This document shows, piece by piece, positions 41,716 through 50,947 of a stretch of DNA of 64,000 nt. The translations under genes were made by a program, and so were the position numbers. The stretch comes from Collinsella sp. BA40 (lineage in GTDB: Bacteria > Actinomycetota > Coriobacteriia > Coriobacteriales > Coriobacteriaceae): the NCBI RefSeq assembly GCF_008014645.1, contig NZ_VOWY01000007.1, positions 186,001 through 250,000 of the forward strand, given 5' to 3'. Each line of letters begins with the position of its first letter. Position 1 is the first letter of the stretch. The notes under the pieces are model-generated. The model had not been told where the DNA came from. It saw only the letters and a program-made list of their open reading frames with translations, and searched no databases.

Positions 41716-42844
41716 CCATACCCTGAGCGTCGCCATCGCCGCGGGCGGTACCGCCGGGCACGTGAATCCCGCGCTCGCGCTGGCCGAGGAGCTGCGCGAA
41801 CGTGGCCATCAGGTGCGATTTTTTGGAGAGACCCGAAGGCTCGAGGGGCGCTTGGTGCCCGAGGCGGGCTTCGACTTCTTTCCGGTCGAGGTGACGGGGT
41901 TCGATCGAGAGCGCCCCTGGACGCTCATCGGCGCCCTGCTCCATCTCGCACGCGAGGAGCGCCGTCTGGTGAAGGCGTTTCGAGACGATGCGGCCCTCAT
42001 GCCCGACGTCGTCGTCGGTTTCGGCGCCTACGTCGAGCTCCCGCTTATGCGTGCGGCGGCGAAGCTCGGCATTCCCATCGCGTTGCACGAGCAGAACTCG
42101 GTCCCCGGCCTTGCCAACAAGCAGACCGCCAAGCACGCGGGGCTGATCGCTATCGCGCAGCCAAGCGTCGAGCGCATCTTTCGCGAACGCTGCGGCGACG
42201 GCACGCGCATCGTCATGACCGGCAACCCGGTCCGTGCGTCCGTGCTCGCCGGCGACCGCTGCCGTGGCCGAGGGGCTCTGGGCGTCGCGGATGACGAGAC
42301 GCTGCTGCTGGTGTTCGGCGGATCCCTGGGCGCTGCGCACCTCAACGAGCGCATCGCCTCCCTCAAGTCCGAGTTGCTCGCTATACCCGGTCTGCGCGTG
42401 GTGCAGTCCACGGGCGCCGAAGGCCATGACGCTGCGGTCGCGGCATTGCGTCTGACCGATGAGGAAGCCCGTCGTTGGGACGTGCGCGCCTACATCGACG
42501 GCATGGGCGATATGCTCGCTGCTTCCGACCTTGTTCTCTCGCGCGCGGGTGCGTCTTCCATCGCAGAGATTGCAGCCCTGGCCTCGCCGTCCGTGCTCGT
42601 TCCCTATCCGCACGCCACGGCCGACCATCAAACAACCAACGCGCGGTTCCTGGTTGACGCCGGCGCCTCCGTCATGTTCGCCGACGCCGGCATCGATGAG
42701 CGCGCGTTTGCGGACGAGCTGCTCGACCTGCTCCGCCGTCCCGAGCGTCGCGAGCGCATGCGCGCCGCGGCCCGCGCCCTGAAGCAGGACCGCGCCGCCC
42801 AACAGCTCGCGGATGCTGTGGAGGCCCTGCGCCTCCGCGGCTAA
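41705..42844 (+). CDS. murG: UDP-GlcNAc:lipid I N-acetylglucosaminyltransferase
   Basis: Adds GlcNAc to lipid I to give lipid II at the inner membrane face. 379 residues of GT-B fold. AAGGTAGHVNPALALAEEL is the N-terminal glycine loop, LHEQNSVPGLANK and VTGNPVR-like sequence (MTGNPVR) lie mid-protein, and VFGGSLGAAHLNE and SRAGASSIAEIAAL form the donor-binding half. GAGGAGGGG precedes the ATG at 41705, inside the end of ftsW, so translation is coupled. Confidence 0.95.
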   Translation: MTVNHTLSVAIAAGGTAGHVNPALALAEELRERGHQVRFFGETRRLEGRLVPEAGFDFFPVEVTGFDRERPWTLIGALLHLAREERRLVKAFRDDAALMPDVVVGFGAYVELPLMRAAAKLGIPIALHEQNSVPGLANKQTAKHAGLIAIAQPSVERIFRERCGDGTRIVMTGNPVRASVLAGDRCRGRGALGVADDETLLLVFGGSLGAAHLNERIASLKSELLAIPGLRVVQSTGAEGHDAAVAALRLTDEEARRWDVRAYIDGMGDMLAASDLVLSRAGASSIAEIAALASPSVLVPYPHATADHQTTNARFLVDAGASVMFADAGIDERAFADELLDLLRRPERRERMRAAARALKQDRAAQQLADAVEALRLRG

Positions 42845-42915
42845 GACCGCGGTTTTAGGGATGGAAGAGTATACTGGGATGGTTTAAGTAGAAGCGAGGC
42901 TACGAGGAGTCAAGC

Positions 42916-44358
42916 ATGTCGAATATTGTGGTACCGGAGTCTACGGCGGCACCGACCTTTGCCAGCGCGCACTTCATCGGCGTGGGCGGTGCGGGCATGA
43001 GCGGTATCGCGCTCGTCTTGCACGAGCGCGGCTACGAGGTGACCGGCTCCGACCTCAAGACCTCTCGTTACATCCGCCAGCTCAGCCGAGCGGGTATGGA
43101 GGTATTCGTGGGCCACGACGCCGCGACCATCGATGCGGTGAAGCCCGATGTCGTCGTCGTATCCACCGCTATCCCCGAGACGAATCCCGAGCTCATCCGC
43201 GCTCGCGAACTCGGTATTCCCGTCTGGCCGCGTGCCAAGATGCTCTCCGCCCTGGGTGCCGGCTATACCACGCTGGCCGTTGCCGGCACGCATGGCAAGA
43301 CCACGACGTCCTCCATGTGCGCCACCATGCTCGACCGCATGGGGCTCGATCCCAGCTTCCTGATCGGCGGCATCGTCGAGGGCTACGACACCAACGGCCG
43401 TAACGGCGCCGGCGAATACTTCGTTTGCGAGGCCGATGAATCCGATAGCTCCTTTTTGTACCTCGATCCCGACGTCGTGGTGGTAACCAACGTCGAGGCC
43501 GACCATATGGACCATTACGAGTCCCTCGCGCAGATCGAGGAGACCTTCTGCACCTTCATGGGCCTGGTGGGCGACGAGGGTACGGTCATCGCATGCGGCG
43601 AGGATCCGCGTCTTGTCGAGCTTGCCCGCTCCACCGGCCGTGCCGTTGTCACCTACGGCCTCGATCCCTCGAACGACGTCGTGTGCACGGTGCACCCGGC
43701 CGCCCACGCGCTGGGCAGCACCTTCGACGTCACCCTGCCCGACGGCTCGGTGCGCGAGGTGTCCATCCAGCATAACCCGGGCGCTCACAACGTTCTCAAC
43801 GCCACGGCATCCCTCGCCGCGGCCTATGTCATGGGTCTTGATACCTCCGCAGCCGCCGAGGCGCTCTCCACGTTCGAGGGCGCTCGCCGCCGCTTCACGC
43901 ATATCGGCGATACGCGCGGCGTGACGGTTGTGGACGACTACGGCCACCACCCAACCGAGATCAAGGCGACGCTCGCCGCGGCGCATGGTCTGGATTTCAA
44001 CAACGTCGTGGTGGTGTTCCAGCCGCATCGCTATTCGCGCCTGCAGGCGCTGTGCGACGATTTCGCCAACGCCTTCGCCGATGCCGACAAGCTCGTCCTC
44101 ATCGATGTCTTTCCCGCTGGCGAAATGCCCATTCCCGGCGTTACCAGCAAGATGCTCGCCGACACCATCCGCACGCTCCATCCCGACAAGGACGTGGTGT
44201 ACGTCGACGACCGCCCCGCCCTTATGGAGCACCTGGACGCGCTCGTGAACGAGGGGGACCTGCTCATCACGATGGGCGCCGGCGACGTCACCACGGTGGG
44301 CCCCGATTATATCGAGCACGTAGCCGACCTCGAGCGCGCCGCCGGTTCGCGAGCGTAA
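42916..44358 (+). CDS. murC: UDP-MurNAc:L-alanine ligase
   Basis: Adds L-alanine to UDP-MurNAc, first peptide step. 480 residues. HFIGVGGAGMSGIALVL is the N-terminal nucleotide loop, the P-loop VAGTHGKTTTSSM is near residue 121, and EADESDSSFLYL and DDYGHHPTEIKATL, with QPHRYSRL, are classic MurC motifs. GAGGAG lies nine bases before the ATG. A 71-base gap after murG contains TATACT, a possible weak internal -10. Confidence 0.96.
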   Translation: MSNIVVPESTAAPTFASAHFIGVGGAGMSGIALVLHERGYEVTGSDLKTSRYIRQLSRAGMEVFVGHDAATIDAVKPDVVVVSTAIPETNPELIRARELGIPVWPRAKMLSALGAGYTTLAVAGTHGKTTTSSMCATMLDRMGLDPSFLIGGIVEGYDTNGRNGAGEYFVCEADESDSSFLYLDPDVVVVTNVEADHMDHYESLAQIEETFCTFMGLVGDEGTVIACGEDPRLVELARSTGRAVVTYGLDPSNDVVCTVHPAAHALGSTFDVTLPDGSVREVSIQHNPGAHNVLNATASLAAAYVMGLDTSAAAEALSTFEGARRRFTHIGDTRGVTVVDDYGHHPTEIKATLAAAHGLDFNNVVVVFQPHRYSRLQALCDDFANAFADADKLVLIDVFPAGEMPIPGVTSKMLADTIRTLHPDKDVVYVDDRPALMEHLDALVNEGDLLITMGAGDVTTVGPDYIEHVADLERAAGSRA

Positions 44359-44380
44359 GCGCTGGGCTGGGGACACGGAC

Positions 44381-45292
44381 ATGGGCGTATTCAATGCGGT
44401 TATGTCGCTGTCGGGTCTGATCGATACCGAGCTGGCCGAGGGCGAGCGCCTCGCGCGCCATACCAGCTACCGTATCGGTGGCAAGGCGGCGTTGTTCATC
44501 ACCTGCCATAGCTATCACTCGCTGCGCCGTACCATCGAGGTCCTCGGCCGCGAGCGCGTGCCCTGGGTTATTCTGGGCAAGGGGTCCAATTTGCTGGTCG
44601 CCGATGCGGGGTACGAAGGAGCCGTCATCTCGCTCGGACGCGAGTTCTCGCGTTTCGTGGTGAGCGACGACGGCGCCACCATAACCGCCGGAGCAGGCGC
44701 CATGCTGGCGCGCTTGGTCAACGAGGCGCTTTCACGCGAGCTGTCGGGCCTCGAGTTCGCCGTTGGCATCCCGGGTACCGTGGGCGGTGCGATCTCCATG
44801 AACGCGGGGTCGCGCGACGAGTGGATCGGCGCCGTCGTGCAGGATGTGGTGACCTATAAGCCCGCTGCGGGTATCAGGCATTACGGACGCGAGGACGTTA
44901 CGTGGGGGTATCGCGTCACCTCGCTTCCCCGTGACGAGATCATCCTCGAGGTCACGCTTCGGCTCGCTCCCGGCAAGAAGGTCGATATCCGGGCTAAGAT
45001 GGAGCAATCGCTGGCGCGCCGTCGTCGTACGCAGCCGATCGGATCGGCATCATGCGGGTCGGTTTTCCGCAATCCAGCCAACATGAGTGTTGGAAAGATG
45101 ATAGAGGATTGTGGATTGAAGGGTTTTTCCGTTGGCGGGGCCGAGGTCTCAACCATGCACGCTAACTTTATTGTCAACAAGGGCACCGCGAGCGCAGCCG
45201 ACGTCTCGGCCGTGATCTCGCATGTATATGAAAAGGTTAAGGAAACGTATGGCGTCGAGCTCCAACCGGAAGTTAAATTCCTCGGGTTCTAA
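44381..45292 (+). CDS. murB: UDP-N-acetylenolpyruvoylglucosamine reductase
   Basis: FAD- and NADPH-dependent reductase making UDP-MurNAc. 303 residues, the short type II MurB. HTSYRIGGKAALF and the FAD-binding GKGSNLLVADAGYEG and GIPGTVGGAISMNAG segments are present, as are the catalytic Ser in GSVFRNP and a C-terminal catalytic Glu region (ELQPEVKFLG). ATG 44402 is an alternative start. The 3' end overlaps ftsQ by 44 bases. Confidence 0.94.
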   Translation: MGVFNAVMSLSGLIDTELAEGERLARHTSYRIGGKAALFITCHSYHSLRRTIEVLGRERVPWVILGKGSNLLVADAGYEGAVISLGREFSRFVVSDDGATITAGAGAMLARLVNEALSRELSGLEFAVGIPGTVGGAISMNAGSRDEWIGAVVQDVVTYKPAAGIRHYGREDVTWGYRVTSLPRDEIILEVTLRLAPGKKVDIRAKMEQSLARRRRTQPIGSASCGSVFRNPANMSVGKMIEDCGLKGFSVGGAEVSTMHANFIVNKGTASAADVSAVISHVYEKVKETYGVELQPEVKFLGF

Positions 45293-46907
45293 AGCACCGA
45301 AGCCCACGTTTCGTCGTGCCGGGGCGGGGGCTCCGCGACCCGCGCAGCGCTCCCAGGTACCGCCGCGTCCGAGCAGCGTTCCCGCTCCCACCAAAGCCAT
45401 AAGCGCCTATACCGCTCCGTCCAGGCAGCACACCGCGCGACGTGCCGCAGCGGTCGTGCGCGAGCAGCGCCTGCGAAAGGCGCAGGGCGCCCCGTCGGCG
45501 CCCAGGCCCACCAAGCGTCCCGCAAACTCCCTGCCTGCGCGGTCGCGCGAGAACGGCGCCACGCGACGCCCGGCATCCCTGCCGTCGGGCCCTTCCCGCG
45601 CGCTGCCCGCTCGAGCGGGTGGTTCGGCTATTCAGCGCGTGCCGGCTCCAGCTCGCCAGGTTCGGCCCGCGTACGCGCCCGCGACGCGTGGAGCCCGGCC
45701 GCAGCGCGCCTCGGCTTCCCGTCCCGTCCAGCCGCTGCGAACCGCGGACGCGCATCGACCGCCGACCCCGGCGGCCGGCCCCGCTCGGCGGCGCGGACCG
45801 ATGGAGGCCAAGAGGCTCACGCATGTCGCGGCCGCTCCCCGCGGTTCCGAGCAGGCTTCGGCGCGCCCTCGTCGCTCCGCGGGCCTGTCGCGCGCGCATA
45901 TCGCGCTCGTCGCTGTCGCGGGCGTGCTCGCCCTGGTGGCCCTCGCGGTCGTCGTCGTGGTCAACTCCAGCCTCTTTGCAGCCACCGATATCCGGATCGT
46001 CGGTAGCGAGCATGTTGCCCAGGATGCTGCCGAGCAGCTCATCAACCTGCCCGAGGGCACGACGCTCCTCAACGTGGACGAGGACCAGATCGTCGAGTCC
46101 CTCAAGCAGAACCCCTGGGTGGCGGGCGTCGACGTCAAGCGCGAATACCCGCATACGCTCGTTATCACCCCGCGCGAGCGCGCGGTGAGCGCCATCATGT
46201 ACGTGGCGGCCGACGATATCGCCTGGGCGATCGGCAACGACGGCTGCTGGATCGCGCCGCTTTCCCTGGCGGTCGCGGTCGACGATTCCGGCGCGATCGT
46301 CGAGAGCGGCATCGTCTCCACCGCCATCTCCGACCAGGCCGAGGACGGCGGCGCGAGCGCTCCGACAGACACCCGCGCCGATCCATCGGCGGACGGCGCC
46401 GACGCCTCCGAAGACGGGGCGGCCGACGCCTCGGATGCCGGGGATGGCTCCGCCTCCGACGATGGGGGGTCCGATGCGCCCGCCGATGAGGACAAGCCGG
46501 CCGAGGACGATGGCGATGGGGAGCCCGCCGACCAGCAAGATCTTGCGGGTCTGGGGGCCGCCGAGGCCCTCGCGCGCCATTTCGGAGCGCTTCTCCTCAC
46601 CGATGTGGCCTCCGATGTCGCCCCCTCAAGCGGCTCCGATGTGTCTGCGCCCATCATCTTGGCGGGCCTCGATTACGCGAAGAAGTTCTCCTCGGATTTC
46701 AAAGCGCAGATCAAGTATCTTTCCGTGCCGTCCAAGGAGGCCATCGCCGCCAACCTCGTATCGGGCATCGAGGTCGCGCTGGGAGCGCCAGAGGACATCG
46801 GCCTGAAGGAACGCGTCGTCACCACGCTTCTCGAGCAGCAGCCGGGCGTCACGTACATCGATGTGCGAACGCCCAACGCGTATACATTTCGCAGCGTGCC
46901 CAAATAG
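45249..46907 (+). CDS. ftsQ: FtsQ-type divisome protein with basic N-terminal tail and acidic insert
   Basis: A 552-residue bitopic protein in the ftsQ position. Residues 1 to about 213 are a cytoplasmic tail rich in Arg, Pro, Ala and Ser, very basic and probably disordered. One membrane segment lies at about 216-240. An external POTRA domain follows (IRIVGSEHVAQDAAEQLI) and an FtsQ beta domain that includes NPWVAGVDVKREYPHTLVI. This beta domain is interrupted at about 361-432 by a run of Asp, Ala, Ser, Gly and Glu, strongly acidic. FtsQ is commonly 250-320 residues. ATG 45249 has AAGGA six bases upstream; ATG 45222 is possible. Confidence 0.88.
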   Translation: MASSSNRKLNSSGSKAPKPTFRRAGAGAPRPAQRSQVPPRPSSVPAPTKAISAYTAPSRQHTARRAAAVVREQRLRKAQGAPSAPRPTKRPANSLPARSRENGATRRPASLPSGPSRALPARAGGSAIQRVPAPARQVRPAYAPATRGARPQRASASRPVQPLRTADAHRPPTPAAGPARRRGPMEAKRLTHVAAAPRGSEQASARPRRSAGLSRAHIALVAVAGVLALVALAVVVVVNSSLFAATDIRIVGSEHVAQDAAEQLINLPEGTTLLNVDEDQIVESLKQNPWVAGVDVKREYPHTLVITPRERAVSAIMYVAADDIAWAIGNDGCWIAPLSLAVAVDDSGAIVESGIVSTAISDQAEDGGASAPTDTRADPSADGADASEDGAADASDAGDGSASDDGGSDAPADEDKPAEDDGDGEPADQQDLAGLGAAEALARHFGALLLTDVASDVAPSSGSDVSAPIILAGLDYAKKFSSDFKAQIKYLSVPSKEAIAANLVSGIEVALGAPEDIGLKERVVTTLLEQQPGVTYIDVRTPNAYTFRSVPK

Positions 46908-46916
46908 GCGAGCAGG

Positions 46917-46954
46917 GGAGCCGTTTACCTGCGACTCGGTGAACGGCTCCATGA
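46917..46954 (+). terminator. hairpin between ftsQ and ftsZ
   Basis: GGAGCCGTT (46917-46925) pairs with AACGGCTCC (46942-46950), followed by ATGATTTACC. The weak T-tract suggests partial termination, leaving ftsZ largely dependent on its own upstream signals. Confidence 0.45.
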
Positions 46955-47001
46955 TTTACCTGGTATTTGATTACCAAATTCACAATTGATGCGGTATACG
47001 T

Positions 47002-47074
47002 TTGACAAGTGCCGCAAAAACATGCAAACATACAGTGTTTTACCTCTACGTTTAATCTGAACTTGAGGGTTACC
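47002..47074 (+). promoter_or_regulatory. ftsZ upstream region with elements B and A
   Basis: The 222-base ftsQ-ftsZ gap is AT-rich. It holds TTGACA (47002-47007, a -35 consensus, but without a good -10 at normal spacing), element B (47027-47040) and element A (47051-47074). Both elements also occur upstream of mraZ, in the opposite order. Confidence 0.5.
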
Positions 47075-47129
47075 AGTACCGTTTTCTATTCGCAAGCATT
47101 ACGTTGAGCGATGTTCGGAGGACCGACAC

Positions 47130-48263
47130 ATGCACGAGAACGAGATCAACAACTATCTTGCCGTCATCAAGGTGGTCGGCGTGGGCGGCGGCGGCACCAA
47201 CGCGGTCAACCGAATGATCGAAGAGGGTATCCGCGGCGTCGAGTTCGTCGCCATCAACACCGACGCGCAGGCGCTCGCGATCTCCGATGCAGATATCAAG
47301 GTCCACATCGGCACCGACCTCACGCGCGGCCTGGGCGCCGGCGCCAACCCCGAGGTCGGCCGCAAGGCCGCCGACGAGAGCCGCGACGACATCGCCGAGG
47401 CCCTTGCCGGCGCCGATATGGTGTTCATCACCGCGGGCGAGGGCGGCGGCACCGGTACCGGCGCGGCCCCCATCGTCGCCGATATCGCCATGAACGAGGT
47501 CGGCGCGCTGACCGTGGCCGTCGTCACCAAGCCGTTCACCTTCGAGGGCCGCAAGCGCAAGAAGGCGGCCGAGGAGGGTATCAAGACCCTGTCCGACAGC
47601 GTCGACACCCTCATCGTCATCCCCAATGACAAGCTGCTCGACATCGCCGAGAAGAAGACCACCATGCTCGAGGCCTTCTCCAACGCAGACGGCGTCCTCT
47701 CCCAGGGCACCCAGGGCATCACGGACCTCATCACCGTCCCCGGCGTCATCAACCTGGACTTCGCAGACGTGAAGACCATCATGCGCCAGGCCGGCACCGC
47801 CATGATGGGCATCGGCGTCGCCTCCGGCGACTCCCGTGCCGTCGACGCCGCCCAGCAGGCCATCTCCAGCCGTCTGCTCGAGAGCTCCATCGATGGCGCC
47901 ACGCGCGTCCTGCTCTCCATCGCAGGCTCCAAGGACCTCGGCATCCAGGAGATCAACGACGCCGCCGACCTCGTCGCCAACGCCGTCGACCCCGAGGCCA
48001 ACATCATCTTCGGTACCGTCGTGGACGAGTCCCTGGGCGATCAGGTGCGCATCACCGTTATCGCCACGGGCTTCTCCGATTCCAACGTCAACCGCCAGGA
48101 CGACCTGTTCGCCCAGTCCCAGGCCCAGGCTAAGGCCGAGGCCGCGGCTCCCGCTCATGCCGCGCAGGCTGCCCCCACGCGCAACGTCGGCGGCACCGAG
48201 CTTCCCAATTTCGGCAACGACCAGTTCGAGCTGCCCGATTTCCTCAAGCGCGGCAACTTCTAA
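47130..48263 (+). CDS. ftsZ: cell division GTPase FtsZ
   Basis: Tubulin-like GTPase forming the Z ring. 377 residues. [19 protein letters not shown] is the N-terminal nucleotide loop, the tubulin signature [12 protein letters not shown] is near residue 105, and the T7 loop NLDFADVK is near 208. An Ala/Gln-rich linker of about 40 residues leads to the conserved C-terminal peptide [12 protein letters not shown], which in Actinobacteria binds SepF and FtsW-type partners. GGAGG lies nine bases before the ATG. No ftsA precedes it. A strong terminator follows. Confidence 0.98.
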   Translation: MHENEINNYLAVIKVVGVGGGGTNAVNRMIEEGIRGVEFVAINTDAQALAISDADIKVHIGTDLTRGLGAGANPEVGRKAADESRDDIAEALAGADMVFITAGEGGGTGTGAAPIVADIAMNEVGALTVAVVTKPFTFEGRKRKKAAEEGIKTLSDSVDTLIVIPNDKLLDIAEKKTTMLEAFSNADGVLSQGTQGITDLITVPGVINLDFADVKTIMRQAGTAMMGIGVASGDSRAVDAAQQAISSRLLESSIDGATRVLLSIAGSKDLGIQEINDAADLVANAVDPEANIIFGTVVDESLGDQVRITVIATGFSDSNVNRQDDLFAQSQAQAKAEAAAPAHAAQAAPTRNVGGTELPNFGNDQFELPDFLKRGNF

Positions 48264-48288
48264 GGTCGCTTCGTCCTCATGCACCTGC

Positions 48289-48324
48289 AACCCGCCGGGA
48301 ATATCCCCGGCGGGTTTTTCTTTA
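48289..48324 (+). terminator. terminator after ftsZ
   Basis: CCCGCCGGG (48291-48299) pairs with CCCGGCGGG (48306-48314), followed by TTTTTCTTT. Confidence 0.92.
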
Positions 48325-48399
48325 CGGCGCTTGGGATAGCGCCCGTCAATCGGTTATCCCGCACAACATCATTTTGGATGTGCGGCGGAGGAGGTATCT

Positions 48400-49185
48400 A
48401 TGGATCGAGTGGAATACGAATCGGGCGTCGTGCTGCATCGGGCCGACCACGGCCGCGTGCGCCTTGCCTTTACCGAGCGCTCAGGCGGCGTCTCGAAGCC
48501 TCCGTATGCATCGCTTAATCTGGGGAGCCATGTAGGGGACGATCTGGCCGCGGTCGAGGAGAACCGTCGTCGCGCGCTCGCGGCCCTTGGTTGCGAGGCC
48601 GATGCGCCGCGCCTGCTCGTTCCCAACCAGGTTCATGGGGATGACGTGGTGGTCGTTCGAAATTCCGACGAGCGCGAGCTTGCCGTTATACGCGAGCGCA
48701 TCGCCGCCGGGGCGGACGCCATCGTGTGCACCGCTTTGAACGTGCCCGTGCTGCTGTGTTTCGCCGATTGCGTTCCCGTGCTTCTGACCTGCGGAGATAC
48801 CGCGTTTGCAGTGGTCCATTCCGGTTGGAAGGGCACGTATGCGCGCATCGCGGCCAAAGCCGCTCGAATCCTATGCAGCGAGACCGGGCTCGATGCATCC
48901 CATATTCGCGCGTATATCGGACCGCATATCCAAGGTGACGAATATCAGGTCTCAGCTGACCTGCTGCACACATTCTCATTACGGTTTGATAACATTGAGG
49001 ATACTGCATCGCGGCTGCTCGACCTGTCCGCGTGCATCGTATCGTCGCTCGAAGAAATTGGAGTTCCTCCGTGCGAAATTCACGACTTGCGGCTTTCGAC
49101 CGTGCGTCTCAACACCCGGTTCTTCTCGTACCGGGCCGAGGCGGGCACCTGTGGTCGTCACGCCGCCATAGCCGTGGCCCTCTAG
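48400..49185 (+). CDS. pgeF: PgeF/YfiH (LACC1-family) protein
   Basis: A 261-residue member of the multicopper-like YfiH family, now seen as purine nucleoside phosphorylase/deaminase or peptidoglycan-editing enzymes. NQVHGDDVVV, FADCVPVLL, VHSGWKGTYARI and the Cys/His near HIRAYIGPHI provide the zinc-binding set (His, Cys, His). In E. coli the homologue prevents misincorporation of Ser in peptidoglycan precursors, which fits its place after the dcw cluster. GGAGGAGG precedes the ATG. Its 3' end overlaps the likely pstS start by 115 bases. Confidence 0.9.
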   Translation: MDRVEYESGVVLHRADHGRVRLAFTERSGGVSKPPYASLNLGSHVGDDLAAVEENRRRALAALGCEADAPRLLVPNQVHGDDVVVVRNSDERELAVIRERIAAGADAIVCTALNVPVLLCFADCVPVLLTCGDTAFAVVHSGWKGTYARIAAKAARILCSETGLDASHIRAYIGPHIQGDEYQVSADLLHTFSLRFDNIEDTASRLLDLSACIVSSLEEIGVPPCEIHDLRLSTVRLNTRFFSYRAEAGTCGRHAAIAVAL

Positions 49186-50018
49186 CGCTCATTGCCGCCG
49201 GGGCCCTCTCTTTTGTCACAGCCGTATCCATCTCCGCGTGCTCGACGACCGTATCCACGGGGTCGATCACCGTTGCGGGCTCCACGACCTGCCTACCCAT
49301 CGCCGAGGTAGCTGCCGAGTCCTATACCGAGCAGACCGGTGTGTCGGTGCTCGTGTCGGGCCTGGGTTCCAGCGCGGGTATCGAGGCGGTTTCCAACGAC
49401 ACCGCGGATATCGCCACCTCCTCACGCGGACTCAACGCCCAGGAGCAGGACCTGGGGCTCACGACCATCCCCATCGCCCACGACGGCATCGCGGTGATCG
49501 TGAACCCCGACAACCCGGTCCAGAACCTCTCCGTCGACCAGCTGCGCGCCATCTACGCCGGCGAGGTCACCAACTGGTCCGAGGTCGGTGGCGAGGACCT
49601 GCCCATCCAACTCGTCAATCGCGATGAGGCTTCGGGTACGCGCGAGGCGTTCAAGTCCATCATCATGGACGGTGCGCCGTTCGACCGCCGGGCCGCCGTG
49701 CTCTCAGGCACCGGCCAGGTGCGCGACGTCGTAAGCCGCACGCGTGGAGCCATCGGCTACATCTCCATGGGCTTCGTCGAGTCCAAGTACGCTCAGACCC
49801 AGGTTCGCGCCATCAGCGTCAACCACGTCGAGCCCAGCGAGAAGACCGTCGCCAGCGGCGGTTACCCCATCTCGCGCGACCTGTATTTCTTCACGAAGGG
49901 CGAGCCCTCCGACGAGGCGCAGGGATATATCGAGTACGTCTTGTCCGACGAGATGGACGACCAGATTCGCGAGGCGGGCTTCATTCCCGTGAGCAACGAT
50001 GCAGGGGAGGGGATGTAG
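49071..50018 (+). CDS. pstS: phosphate-binding lipoprotein PstS
   Basis: Substrate-binding protein of the Pst phosphate ABC importer, 315 residues. After a polar N-region of about 35 residues, a hydrophobic signal segment ends in the lipobox ISAC (lipidated C57). The mature part has the phosphate-binding motifs ITVAGSTTCLPIAE, SGLGSSAGIEA and RDEASGTREAF. GTG 49071 is chosen because GGAG lies seven bases upstream and no later start codon precedes the signal segment; GTG 49032 is the alternative. Both begin inside pgeF, an unusual overlap that implies translational coupling to it. Confidence 0.9.
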   Translation: MRNSRLAAFDRASQHPVLLVPGRGGHLWSSRRHSRGPLALIAAGALSFVTAVSISACSTTVSTGSITVAGSTTCLPIAEVAAESYTEQTGVSVLVSGLGSSAGIEAVSNDTADIATSSRGLNAQEQDLGLTTIPIAHDGIAVIVNPDNPVQNLSVDQLRAIYAGEVTNWSEVGGEDLPIQLVNRDEASGTREAFKSIIMDGAPFDRRAAVLSGTGQVRDVVSRTRGAIGYISMGFVESKYAQTQVRAISVNHVEPSEKTVASGGYPISRDLYFFTKGEPSDEAQGYIEYVLSDEMDDQIREAGFIPVSNDAGEGM

Positions 50019-50019
50019 C

Positions 50020-50943
50020 ATGACGAGCGTCGACCGTTCCGACGCAGGCGAGAACCAGGCTCCGCGCAAGCGCGAGCTCGCCCTCGTTTCGCGCAGCACC
50101 TATCTTAAGGAGAAGGGCCTGCAGTACCTCTTCTTCGCATGCGCCTTCCTGGCCGTGGTCACCGTGCTGCTCATCTTCGCGTTCACCATGATGCAGGCCG
50201 CGCCGGTGTTCACCGATATCGGGCTGGCGAACTTCTTCAGCTTCACCTGGGCTCCGACCGAGGGCCAGTACGGCATCATGTCCCTGCTGGCGGGCTCCGG
50301 CCTCGTCACCGTCGGCGCGCTCGTGCTCGGCGTCCCCCTCGGCGTGGGCACCGCCGTCTACCTTACCGAGATCGCCACCGACCGCGTGCGCGCCCTCATC
50401 AGCCCGGCGGTCGACCTGCTGGCCGGCATTCCCTCGATCATCTACGGTTTCTTCGGCATGGTGATCATCCGTCCCGTGGTGGCGGAGCTCACCGGCGGGA
50501 TGGGCTTCGGCGCCCTGACCGCATGGCTCGTGCTCGCGATCATGATCGTGCCCACCATCACCACGCTCACCATCGACGCGCTCAACTCCATCCCCATGGG
50601 CATTCGCGAGGCCTCCTATGCGATGGGCGCCACCAAGTGGCAGACCATCTACAAGGTCGTCTTGCCCGCCGCCCGATTCGGCATCGTCGACGCCGTGGTG
50701 CTGGGCATGGGCCGCGCCATCGGCGAGACCATGGCCGTGCTCATGGTCGTCGGCAACGCCCCCGTCATCCCCGAGTCCATCTCGAGCCCGGTATCCACGC
50801 TCACGAGCCAGATCGCGCTCGACATGAGCTATTCGTCGGGTCTGCACCGTACGGCCCTGTTCGGCATGGGCGTGGTGCTGTTCATCATCTCCGCATCGCT
50901 CGTGGGCATCGTGCGCCTGCTGTCCAAGATGAGGAAGGGATAG
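50020..50943 (+). CDS. pstC: phosphate ABC transporter permease PstC
   Basis: Membrane subunit of the Pst importer, 307 residues with six membrane segments. The cytoplasmic coupling loop EASYAMGATKWQTIYKVVLP (about 203-222) contacts PstB. GIGTAVYL-like LGVGTAVYLTEIA is present. The ATG overlaps the pstS stop region (spacing one base), and GGGAGGGG lies upstream inside pstS. Confidence 0.93.
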   Translation: MTSVDRSDAGENQAPRKRELALVSRSTYLKEKGLQYLFFACAFLAVVTVLLIFAFTMMQAAPVFTDIGLANFFSFTWAPTEGQYGIMSLLAGSGLVTVGALVLGVPLGVGTAVYLTEIATDRVRALISPAVDLLAGIPSIIYGFFGMVIIRPVVAELTGGMGFGALTAWLVLAIMIVPTITTLTIDALNSIPMGIREASYAMGATKWQTIYKVVLPAARFGIVDAVVLGMGRAIGETMAVLMVVGNAPVIPESISSPVSTLTSQIALDMSYSSGLHRTALFGMGVVLFIISASLVGIVRLLSKMRKG

Positions 50944-50947
50944 GGCT

